From Bacteroidota bacterium (GTDB lineage Bacteria > Bacteroidota > Bacteroidia > Cytophagales > Cyclobacteriaceae): 5,922 nt of DNA. The notes below the pieces were generated by a model. It was not told the DNA's origin and did no database searches. It was given only the letters and a program-made list of their open reading frames with translations. Numbering within the stretch: position 1 is the stretch's first letter; each line of letters starts with the position of its first letter. The stretch lies in the NCBI GenBank assembly GCA_027297025.1, contig JAPUIM010000363.1:1-5922 (forward strand), given 5' to 3'. Of the stretch, positions 1-5,922 are shown in pieces. The translations under genes were made by a program, and so were the position numbers.

Positions 1-1234
1 TGCACGGATCATTGATGAAGATAGAGCAGCCTCCAGTTTCGGATCTCAGCCGCAACGTCTGGGAACATTTAGTACCGGATTATCACAGGTAATTTACTCA
101 GAGCAACTAAATTCCGCAGTGGAGATCCAGCGTAGTTCACAGCGAGCGACTATCGCAGAAAAAGATATTACTGAAATGGATGTGATTTTGGCTGCTTCGG
201 AAGCCTATCTCAATTTACTGGGTATTAAAACTGTTGAGCGGATCCAGAAGGAAAACCTGCTGCTCACCCGCAAAAACCTGGAGTTAGCCCGGGTAAGACA
301 GGCGGTTGGATATTCCGGTCCTTCCGATCTTTATCGGTGGGAAACCCAAATTGCCGGTGACAAAATAAATCTAAATAATGCCCAAGCTGCTAGAAAAAAT
401 GCTGAGATCAACTTAAACCAAATTCTAAACCGTCCACTCAATGAGCTCTTTCGAACGGTAGAAGTAGACCTTGGCGATGCTAATTTGATTAGCAACGATC
501 CCAGGTTGGATCAACATGTCAATAATCCTGCATCAATGGCTAAATTTACTGATTTCATGACAGAAGAAGGCATTCGCAATCTTCCGGAACTGCAACAGTT
601 GGATGCCCTAATAGTTGCCCAAAGACGTCAAATGCTATTCACTAAGAGAAATTTTTACCAGCCTACCGTTGGTTTGGATGCAGGCTTCGATTATTTGTTT
701 TATCGAGGAGGATCAGGTACCGATCCTTTAGACCTATCGGGAATCGGTGCACCCCCTATTAGTTCACCTGATGATGTCCTGTGGAGCATTGGGGTGGGAG
801 CCTCATTACCAATTTTCACTGGTGGAAAACGTTCCGCACAACATCAAAGGGCCAGAATTGAGTTGGCTACCCTGGAAGCAGAACGAAGTAATTTGGTGAA
901 TGTACTGGAACAACGGATCCGTTCCAATATGGAATTTGTGGGAGCATCCTATGCCAATATTGAACTCAGCCAGAATGCTCAAACCGCCTCTGAAAAAAAT
1001 CTGAATTTGGTGCAGGATTCCTACTCCAAGGGAGTTGTTTCCATTATTCAGTTGATCGATGCGCAAAATGCAGCTATTGCCTCCAGCCAGGGTGCAGCCA
1101 ATGCCGGTTATGTTTTTATAATTGATCTGATCAATGTGGAGCGGGCTATAGGCAATTTTTACACTATCTCTACTACTCAGGAAAGGGACCAATATTTTCA
1201 AAGACTTGAGGAATTTGTTCAATCGCAGGAATAA
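1..1234 (+). CDS. TolC-family outer-membrane efflux channel (5' partial)
   Basis: This is the outer-membrane channel of a tripartite efflux system, a trimeric beta-barrel plus periplasmic alpha-barrel that expels substrates delivered by the pump and adaptor. The reading frame is open from base 2 with no stop, so the real start and signal peptide lie upstream; the GTG at 119 is internal. About 410 residues are visible. The two repeat halves of the outer membrane efflux protein (OEP) family can be seen. The first includes a G-x-x-G-x-S-D-like stretch with WE near in-window residues 103-115, followed by a long Ala/Asn-rich helix. The second has Y-x-K-G-x-x-S-x-x-x-L-x-D-A-Q near 341-355, followed by the matching helix. 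Between them, a Gly/Pro-rich segment after FYQPTVGLDAG and the WSIGVGASLPIFTGG strand fit the barrel. It ends at TAA 1232-1234, 12 bp before the adaptor, so the two are very likely cotranscribed. The family call is firm; the substrate is unknown. Confidence 0.93.
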   Translation, partial: ARIIDEDRAASSFGSQPQRLGTFSTGLSQVIYSEQLNSAVEIQRSSQRATIAEKDITEMDVILAASEAYLNLLGIKTVERIQKENLLLTRKNLELARVRQAVGYSGPSDLYRWETQIAGDKINLNNAQAARKNAEINLNQILNRPLNELFRTVEVDLGDANLISNDPRLDQHVNNPASMAKFTDFMTEEGIRNLPELQQLDALIVAQRRQMLFTKRNFYQPTVGLDAGFDYLFYRGGSGTDPLDLSGIGAPPISSPDDVLWSIGVGASLPIFTGGKRSAQHQRARIELATLEAERSNLVNVLEQRIRSNMEFVGASYANIELSQNAQTASEKNLNLVQDSYSKGVVSIIQLIDAQNAAIASSQGAANAGYVFIIDLINVERAIGNFYTISTTQERDQYFQRLEEFVQSQE

Positions 1235-1246
1235 AAAAATAGACCA

Positions 1247-2338
1247 ATGAAAACATATCAGATAATAGTTTGTGTATACTTTGGATTGCTGATGAGCTCT
1301 AGTTGTGCCAAAAAAGAAGAACAAAAGGAGGTACTTCGTCCGGTCCGATACCAGGAAGTACTAGCTGAGGGAGGACAACGGATCAGGATATTTACTGGTG
1401 TCGCGCAGGCGGGAATTGAAACCAATCTAAGTTTTAAAGTGAGGGGCACCATCCAGATGGTTAATGTGAAGATAGGTCAAAAGGTGAAGGCAGGGAATCG
1501 AATCGCCTTCATCGATCCTTCAGATTATGTATTACAGTATGAAGATGCAGACGCTGCAGTAAAAAAGGCCAATGCCCAGGAAAGAAATGCCAAATCCAAT
1601 TTTGAACGAGTGGCGCTTCTCTACGAAAATCAAAATACTTCACTCAGTGAATTTGAATCTGCACGTACCCAATTCGAATCGGCTAAAGCCAACGAAAAGT
1701 CAGCTAAGAAAAGAAGGAAGCTGGCCAAGGCGCAGTTGGGTTATTGTAAGTTATTCGCTCCGGTAGATGGCGTGATCGCTGAAGTTAGTATTGAAGAAAA
1801 TGAAAATGTATCGGTGGGGCAGACGGTAGTATTGTTAAACTCCGGATCTAATATAGAGGTAAGAGTTTCTTTGCCAGGTGTTTATATATCGAAAGTGAAA
1901 GTAGGAGATGAAGTGAATATCACCTTTTCGTCATTTAAGGACCAAATCTATCAAGGCATTGTTACGGAGGTGGCTTTTACTACAGGAAGGGCTGAGACCA
2001 CCTATCCGGTATCTATTAAAATTAAAAACCCTGACGACCGCATTCGACCCGGCATGGCGGTAGATGTGGGATTTACTTTTATCTATGAGGGTAACACAAA
2101 CAAAATGATCGTCTCCGCCTTTTCGGTGGGAGAGGATCCGCATGGGCGCTATGTATTCACGGTAAAACTGGCCACTAATGAAGTAGGGATAGGATTGATT
2201 GAAAGGAAAGAAGTGACTACCGGTGAACTCACCAATGAAGGAATTGAAATAACTTCCGGACTTAAGGAGGGTGATCTGGTGGTAACAGCCGGGGTAAGCA
2301 AGATTACTGATGGGATGAGGGTGAAATTACTTCAATGA
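1247..2338 (+). CDS. RND efflux periplasmic adaptor (membrane fusion protein), lipoprotein
   Basis: This adaptor of the HlyD/AcrA type bridges the inner-membrane pump and the TolC channel. It has 363 residues, a normal length. The N-terminus has a basic start, a short hydrophobic stretch (residues 5-16) and a lipobox-like SSSC with Cys20, so it is probably a lipid-anchored periplasmic protein. Domains in order: first half of the lipoyl domain about 60-91 (V-R-G-T-I ... V-K-I-G-Q-K-V-K-A-G); alpha-helical coiled-coil hairpin about 95-165, rich in Ala, Lys and Glu; second lipoyl half about 166-200 (F-A-P-V-D-G-V-I-A then V-G-Q); beta-barrel about 203-280 (with D-D-R-I-R-P-G-M-A-V); membrane-proximal domain about 285-363, ending in the typical G-L-K-E-G-D-L-V-V-T-A-G. 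The start at 1247 is chosen because it gives the lipoprotein signal. No Shine-Dalgarno sequence is evident. The pump gene would normally follow directly; here 522 bp intervene. The TGA stop is part of an ATGA sequence (see the direct repeat entry). Confidence 0.95.
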   Translation: MKTYQIIVCVYFGLLMSSSCAKKEEQKEVLRPVRYQEVLAEGGQRIRIFTGVAQAGIETNLSFKVRGTIQMVNVKIGQKVKAGNRIAFIDPSDYVLQYEDADAAVKKANAQERNAKSNFERVALLYENQNTSLSEFESARTQFESAKANEKSAKKRRKLAKAQLGYCKLFAPVDGVIAEVSIEENENVSVGQTVVLLNSGSNIEVRVSLPGVYISKVKVGDEVNITFSSFKDQIYQGIVTEVAFTTGRAETTYPVSIKIKNPDDRIRPGMAVDVGFTFIYEGNTNKMIVSAFSVGEDPHGRYVFTVKLATNEVGIGLIERKEVTTGELTNEGIEITSGLKEGDLVVTAGVSKITDGMRVKLLQ

Positions 2339-2339
2339 A
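2335..2339. repeat. ATGAA direct repeat bracketing the inserted block (partner at 2861-2865)
   Basis: ATGAA occurs at 2335-2339, overlapping the adaptor stop (TGA 2336-2338), and again at 2861-2865, where it is the pump's start codon plus two bases. The flanking bases differ, so the match is exactly 5 bp. It could be a target-site duplication. If one copy and the 521 bp between are removed, the adaptor stop and pump start merge as ATGA, a common coupling overlap. Caution: ATGAA is easily met by chance at a start codon, and a third copy lies at 2407-2411 inside the block. Confidence 0.35.
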
Positions 2340-2340
2340 C

Positions 2341-2403
2341 TGGATACTGGATACTGGATGCTAGATGCTGGATGCTAGATGCTGGATATTGGATACTTGA
2401 TAC
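2341..2403 (+). repeat. Left heptamer tandem array, 9 x 7 bp (TGGATRC)
   Basis: Nine consecutive 7-bp units run without gaps: TGGATAC, TGGATAC, TGGATGC, TAGATGC, TGGATGC, TAGATGC, TGGATAT, TGGATAC, TTGATAC. A degenerate tenth (TGAATGA) follows at 2404-2410. Variation is almost confined to unit positions 2, 6 and 7. Units 3-6 form a 14-bp higher-order repeat (TGGATGC TAGATGC, twice). The array starts two bases after the adaptor stop codon and is non-coding in the adaptor's frame. It is the left arm of the inverted repeat whose other arm is at 2831-2861. Confidence 0.95.
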
Positions 2404-2406
2404 TGA

Positions 2407-2433
2407 ATGAAACTCCTTAAAATTGAATTATGA
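2407..2433 (+). other. Possible 8-codon leader ORF overlapping the next start (ATGA)
   Basis: ATG at 2407 opens a frame reading MKLLKIEL and closes at TGA 2431-2433. That stop overlaps the ATG of the four-helix-bundle gene (2430-2432) as ATGA. If translated, it would couple ribosomes to the downstream start, which has no visible Shine-Dalgarno sequence of its own. Such a short frame can easily arise by chance, and no ribosome-binding site precedes it. Confidence 0.15.
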
Positions 2434-2855
2434 GCTATAAGAATCTGGAAATATGGAAACTGTCCAAAGAGGTCAGCATCGAGGTTCATAAAATCTCATT
2501 GGGGCTTCCTCAATTTGAGTTGTATGAAACTGGAAGCCAGATAAGAAGGTCTTCAAAATCTATTAGATCCAATATTGTGGAAGGATATGGACGTCGGCGG
2601 TACAAAAAGGAGTTTCTCCGATTTCTGGTTTTTGCGTTATCCTCATGTGATGAAACTAGGGATCATTTGGAAACCTTGTATGAAACTGGTTCACTAAAAG
2701 ATGAACAGGTGTACATCAGTTTAATCAACAAACTTGATACACTTGGCAAGAAAACCCAAAAATTCCTACAAGCGGTAAAAGCTAACCATAAAGAGGATAT
2801 GGGTACAGCGGAGGATCCCATTGTCAATTACCAGCATCCAGCATCTAGCATCTAA
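2430..2855 (+). CDS. Four-helix-bundle protein (23S rRNA intervening-sequence protein family)
   Basis: This is a 141-residue protein of the family first known from ORFs inside 23S rRNA intervening sequences (Pfam 23S_rRNA_IVP, TIGR02436), a fold also shared by the Avd accessory protein of diversity-generating retroelements. The family's molecular role is not established. Diagnostic features are Y-K-N-L-E-I-W-K at residues 3-10, L-P-x-x-E-L-Y at 26-32, [19 protein letters not shown] at 37-55, a Phe/Leu-rich third helix (about 58-86, with S-S-C-D-E-T), and a fourth helix about 91-118. A strongly basic stretch (R39, R40, K43, R46, R55-R57, K59, K60) would suit nucleic-acid binding, but that is inference. 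The last seven residues, QHPASSI, are encoded by exactly three heptamers of the right repeat array, which also supplies the stop, so the tail is an add-on to the fold. The start at 2430 matches the family N-terminus. It lies 5 bp before the pump start and looks foreign to the efflux operon. Confidence 0.93.
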   Translation: MSYKNLEIWKLSKEVSIEVHKISLGLPQFELYETGSQIRRSSKSIRSNIVEGYGRRRYKKEFLRFLVFALSSCDETRDHLETLYETGSLKDEQVYISLINKLDTLGKKTQKFLQAVKANHKEDMGTAEDPIVNYQHPASSI

Positions 2856-2861
2856 TATCCA
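2831..2861 (-). repeat. Right heptamer array, inverted, 4 units plus 3 bp
   Basis: Read on the minus strand, this is TGGATAT, TAGATGC, TAGATGC, TGGATGC and a partial TGG, the same heptamer as at 2341-2403 but in the opposite orientation. On the plus strand it encodes the end of the four-helix protein (QHPASSI then TAA at 2853-2855) and reaches the first base of the pump's ATG. In a transcript it can pair with 2348-2378: 28 Watson-Crick pairs out of 31 plus one G-U, the remaining two being mismatches. The loop of about 450 nt would contain the whole remaining coding sequence. Pairing would cover the ribosome-binding zone of the pump gene. Confidence 0.92.
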
Positions 2862-5800
2862 TGAAAATCACCGCTTTTGCCATTAATAAAAACCGCATCA
2901 CTTTCACTTTGATGTTTGTGTTGTTAATGGCTGGCATTACTACTTATACCAACATGCCCCGCAATGAGGATCCGGGCTTTATTATCAGGGTAGCCAGTAT
3001 AGTGACTCTATTTCCCGGTGCCAGTCCTGATCGTATGGAGTTGTTGATCAGCGACCCTATTGAGAAGGTGATACAAGAGATTCCCGAACTTGATTTTGTC
3101 ACCAGTAGCAACAAAACCGGTATCTCTACTATTTTCGTCAACATCAAGGAAAGTGAGAAGAACATGCGGCCTATTTGGGACAATGTGCGTCGTAAAGTAG
3201 ATAAAGTAAGGGCTGAACTGCCAGATGGCATTATTGGACCTACAGTAAACGATGAGTACGGAGATGTATTTGGAATTATTGTGGGCATGACGGCTGAGGG
3301 ATATACCTATGCGGAAGCCAAGGATATAGCAGATGATGTACGCGATGAACTACTAGATATCCCGGATGCTGCAAAAGTGGAAATATCAGGAGCACAAAAG
3401 GAGCGCATCTTTGTAGAATATGACAATGCCAGACTAAATGAATTAGGGCTCACTTCTTTTATGCTAAAAACCATTTTGGATTCAAGGAATATTATAATTC
3501 CCGGTGGAAATATTCGGGTAGGCAATGAGAGACTGGCCCTTGAACCTTCCGGGAATTTTGAATCACTGGAAGAGCTGAAGCGGACCATTGTGAATATTCC
3601 CGGTAAACAGGATGTAGTATACCTCGAAGATATTGCCCAAATCTACAGAGGTTATGTTGATCCTGTGGAGTTAAAAACCAAAATAAACGGCATTCCGGGC
3701 TTGGCGATCTCCATATCTCTTAGGGAAGGCGGTAATATTCTGAATTTGGGAAAAGAGGTTGAACAAAAAATGGCAACCTTCAACCAAATTTATCCCATAG
3801 GGGTAGAATTCGAGATGATAGCCTATCAGCATATTATTGTGGAAAATAAAGTCAATGATTTCATTTCCAATTTGTTGCAGGCTATTGCCGTAGTTTTGGC
3901 AGTAATGCTTCTTTTTATGGGGTTCCGTACCGGTTTGGTAGTGGCCAGTTTAATTCCAATGACCCTGATCACCAGTATTTTCGTGATGGACATCTTCGGT
4001 ATAGGACTGGATCAGATCTCGCTGGCCGCGCTGATCATCGCATTGGGCATGTTGGTGGACAACGCCATTGTCATGTCTGAATCCATTATGGTGAGAATGG
4101 AGCATGGGGAAAACGCCTTCGATGCTGCCATGGCCTCCACCAAGGAGCTCATGATTCCCTTACTAACCTCTTCTTTAACAACTTCTGCAGCATTTTTACC
4201 TATTTTCCTGGCAAAGTCCACAGTGGGAGAATATACCGCCAGTTTGTTCAAAGTAGTGACCATCGCCTTGTTAATTTCCTGGGTATTCTCGTTGACCATG
4301 ATTCCTATGCTTTGTGTAAAGTACCTGCGTATCAAACCCAAAATGAAAGAGTCGAAACCGGGAAAGTTTTTTAATATTTATCAATCGTTTCTTATGTTCT
4401 CCCTTAAAAAGCCTGCTATCTTCCTTGGTGGACTGATTCTGGTTTTCATTTTCTCCATGTACCTTTTTCGATTTGTTCCTGGTAAATTCTTCCCGGACAA
4501 AGACCGCAATATGGTGACTGTGCAAATAGAATTTCCCATAGGAACGGCCATCGAGAAAACTGAAGAGGTTATGATCGAATTAGAACGTTTTATCAAAGAC
4601 AGTTTACAGTTTACCGAAGAAAGGCCTGACGGTGTGATCAACTGGGCGTCATGGATCGGTTCCAGCGCTCCCAAATATACTTTGTCCTATAATCCGCTTC
4701 CTCCCAGCTCTGAGAATTCTTATATTCTGCTTAACACCACCGACTGGAAGCTCAACATTCAAATGGCCAACCGCATCGAAATGTTTTGTAACCTGCGCTA
4801 CCCCGATATGAGTGTGGTGGCGTCATCCTTATTGAACGGACCCCCGGTCACCGATCCCATTGAAATAAGAATAAGCGGTAAGGAAACTGACAAACTATTT
4901 GAGTTAGTAGGTGTTGTAAAAAGCCAGGTCAGCGAAATAGAGGGCACCAAAAATACCAAGGATGATTGGGGAATACGCACCAAAAAGATATATGTGGATA
5001 TTAATCAATCAAGGGCCAAATTAGCCGGGGTCACAAGTCAGGATATTGCCATTTCATTGCAGACGGTACTCAGTGGTTTTCAGACGGGTGATTTTAGAGA
5101 AGACGAGAAAATAATCCCCATCACCATGAGAAATGTAGCCGCAGACCGGGATGATTTGGGCAAATTGGAGAGTCTTGGTATATTTTCCCAGCAGACCGGT
5201 CGTTCAGTGCCCCTTAGTCAAGTCGCGGATATCCAGGTGGAGTGGCAACCTGCCATCATTAAAAGAAGAGACCGCTATCAAACGGTAACCATCCAATCCC
5301 AAGTGAAAGATGGGGTCTCTGCCATTGATTTGATAAAATCTGAGTTAATGCCCATCATGGAAGAGACTAGCCAGAATTGGCCGGTAGGTTATAAATACGA
5401 ATTTGGGGGAGAAATCGAATCATCAGAAAAGGGAAACAAGTCCATTGGAGCACAATTGCCGATAGGGGGTTTGATCATATTATTGCTTTTAATAGCTCAA
5501 TTCAACAGTTTCCGCAAAACTTTCATCATTCTGATCACTATCCCTCTGGGTCTGATAGGAGTGGTGGTGGGATTATTGGTACTGGACTCCTATATGGGAT
5601 TCATTACCTTTTTGGGAGTGATTTCACTGGCTGGAATTGTGATTAACAACGGCATTGTGCTGATCGATCGGATACAAATCGAGTTGGATGAAAATAAAAT
5701 GAAACCGCAGGATGCGATCATTGAAGCGACCAAACAACGATTTAGGCCCATTCTTTTAACCACTGCTACCACCTTCATGGGATTGATCCCCCTTTATCTG

Positions 5801-5922
5801 GGAGGAGGCCCTATGTTTGAGCCCATGGCCATCGCCATTATCTTCGGTTTGATCTTCGCCACAGTGCTGACCTTGGTATTCGTTCCGGTGATGTACCGGT
5901 TATTGTACCGGGTCAGTTTCAA
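2861..5922 (+). CDS. RND efflux pump, AcrB/HAE-type inner-membrane transporter (3' partial)
   Basis: This is the proton-driven inner-membrane pump of the tripartite system. The frame is open from ATG 2861 to the window edge: 1020 codons, only a short cytoplasmic tail missing. Topology is the standard two-fold repeat: TM1 about 12-29; porter loop 1 with M-P-R-N-E-D-P-G-F at 32-40 and F-P-G-A-S-P; TM2 about 336-354, TM3 358-379, TM4 385-406, TM5 431-447, TM6 463-485, TM7 518-537; porter loop 2 about 538-862; TM8 865-884, TM9 889-910, TM10 914-938, TM11 962-983, TM12 988-1012. The TM4 motif reads G-M-L-V-D-N-A-I-V (D400, N401), so AcrB Asp407 is kept and Asp408 is Asn. TM10 has N929-N930 where AcrB has Lys940-Asn. 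R-F-R-P-I-L-L-T-T at 960-968 is conserved. ATG 2861 gives the family's usual N-terminus but has no Shine-Dalgarno sequence, only repeat-derived bases, before it. The substrate is not predictable. Confidence 0.96.
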   Translation, partial: MKITAFAINKNRITFTLMFVLLMAGITTYTNMPRNEDPGFIIRVASIVTLFPGASPDRMELLISDPIEKVIQEIPELDFVTSSNKTGISTIFVNIKESEKNMRPIWDNVRRKVDKVRAELPDGIIGPTVNDEYGDVFGIIVGMTAEGYTYAEAKDIADDVRDELLDIPDAAKVEISGAQKERIFVEYDNARLNELGLTSFMLKTILDSRNIIIPGGNIRVGNERLALEPSGNFESLEELKRTIVNIPGKQDVVYLEDIAQIYRGYVDPVELKTKINGIPGLAISISLREGGNILNLGKEVEQKMATFNQIYPIGVEFEMIAYQHIIVENKVNDFISNLLQAIAVVLAVMLLFMGFRTGLVVASLIPMTLITSIFVMDIFGIGLDQISLAALIIALGMLVDNAIVMSESIMVRMEHGENAFDAAMASTKELMIPLLTSSLTTSAAFLPIFLAKSTVGEYTASLFKVVTIALLISWVFSLTMIPMLCVKYLRIKPKMKESKPGKFFNIYQSFLMFSLKKPAIFLGGLILVFIFSMYLFRFVPGKFFPDKDRNMVTVQIEFPIGTAIEKTEEVMIELERFIKDSLQFTEERPDGVINWASWIGSSAPKYTLSYNPLPPSSENSYILLNTTDWKLNIQMANRIEMFCNLRYPDMSVVASSLLNGPPVTDPIEIRISGKETDKLFELVGVVKSQVSEIEGTKNTKDDWGIRTKKIYVDINQSRAKLAGVTSQDIAISLQTVLSGFQTGDFREDEKIIPITMRNVAADRDDLGKLESLGIFSQQTGRSVPLSQVADIQVEWQPAIIKRRDRYQTVTIQSQVKDGVSAIDLIKSELMPIMEETSQNWPVGYKYEFGGEIESSEKGNKSIGAQLPIGGLIILLLLIAQFNSFRKTFIILITIPLGLIGVVVGLLVLDSYMGFITFLGVISLAGIVINNGIVLIDRIQIELDENKMKPQDAIIEATKQRFRPILLTTATTFMGLIPLYLGGGPMFEPMAIAIIFGLIFATVLTLVFVPVMYRLLYRVSF

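Larger units (their letters stand above)
2340..2860 (+). mobile_element. Putative four-helix-bundle cassette with inverted heptamer arrays
   Basis: This block separates adaptor and pump genes that are normally adjacent. It contains a left array of 7-bp repeats (2341-2403), a 26-bp AT-rich leader (2404-2429), a 141-codon gene of the 23S rRNA IVS-protein/four-helix-bundle family (2430-2855), and a right array in inverted orientation (2831-2861). The arms can pair over 31 bp (2348-2378 with 2831-2861, 28 of 31 identical). A perfect 20-bp core pairs 2357-2376 with 2833-2852. The block carries no transposase, so any movement would need help in trans or an RNA route. What is seen is the layout; the mobility is inferred. 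Alternatively it is an old resident operon gene whose flanks expanded by slippage, although slippage alone does not explain inverted copies of the same heptamer on the two sides. Confidence 0.5.

Noticed and set aside
119..121. GTG at 119 as the start of the TolC-like gene
   Set aside because: The frame is open upstream to the window edge and the upstream residues (for example G-T-F-S-T-G-L-S-Q) fit the family, so this is an internal Val codon.
806..1324. 172-codon open frame on the minus strand
   Set aside because: It lies opposite the well-supported TolC-like gene, its translation is low-complexity and Phe/Ser/Ile-rich, and it shows no family motif. It is an antisense shadow.
2341..2403. 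CRISPR array
   Set aside because: The units are 7 bp, contiguous and without spacers, so this is a simple tandem repeat.
2340..2410. Left array as a rho-independent terminator after the adaptor
   Set aside because: The heptamers do not fold on themselves into a GC-rich hairpin followed by a T-run. Their complement is the right array about 450 nt away.
2339..2429. Bacteroidota-type promoter (TTTG / TAnnTTTG) ahead of the four-helix gene
   Set aside because: TA-rich pieces occur in the repeat and leader, but no correctly spaced pair of boxes was found.
2520..2689. 14-bp direct repeat TTGTATGAAACTGG (2520-2533 and 2676-2689) inside the four-helix gene
   Set aside because: Both copies encode L-Y-E-T-G in different helical segments with no wider similarity. 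Probably coincidence or shared codon use.
2430..2855. A real 23S rRNA intervening sequence or a diversity-generating retroelement accessory gene
   Set aside because: The flanks are protein-coding efflux genes, not rRNA, and no reverse transcriptase or template/variable repeat pair is visible. Only the protein family is shared.
2944..5778. Several minus-strand frames of 60-115 codons
   Set aside because: All lie within the continuous RND pump frame, which has conserved motifs along its whole length. The antisense translations resemble no known family.

Overview
The window holds most of a tripartite RND multidrug-efflux operon on the + strand, from a bacterium that is probably a member of the Bacteroidota. 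The order is an outer-membrane TolC-family channel (5' end outside the window), a lipoprotein membrane-fusion adaptor, and an AcrB/HAE-type inner-membrane RND pump (3' end just outside the window). The taxonomic guess rests on mid-range GC by eye, AT-rich leaders without clear Shine-Dalgarno sequences, a lipid-anchored adaptor, and a 'four helix bundle' (23S rRNA IVS-type) gene with heptamer repeats. No marker gene is present to confirm it.

Layout: 1-1234 is the TolC-like channel. A 12-bp gap leads to the adaptor at 1247-2338. Positions 2340-2860 hold a roughly 520-bp block that does not belong to a standard efflux operon. It consists of an array of nine 7-bp repeats (consensus TGGATRC), a short AT-rich leader, a 141-codon four-helix-bundle gene (2430-2855), and a second, inverted heptamer array (2831-2861). 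The RND pump begins at 2861 and stays open to the window end (1020 codons visible).

The most interesting object is this block, which looks like a small insertion cassette. Its arms form an inverted repeat: 31 bp with 28 matches, including a perfect 20-bp core. The gene sits in the loop, which resembles the arrangement of 23S rRNA intervening sequences carrying the same protein family. The block is bracketed by the 5-mer ATGAA. Removing it with one copy would fuse adaptor and pump through an ATGA stop/start overlap, a common form of translational coupling, so the cassette may have entered exactly at that overlap. The right arm supplies the last seven codons and the stop of the four-helix gene and ends on the first base of the pump's start codon. 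Pump translation may therefore now depend on translation or RNA processing of the cassette.

Functionally, the pump would capture substrates in the inner membrane and periplasm, the adaptor would bridge, and the TolC-like protein would carry them across the outer membrane. The substrate cannot be read from the sequence. No promoter, terminator, tRNA, rRNA or CRISPR was recognised.
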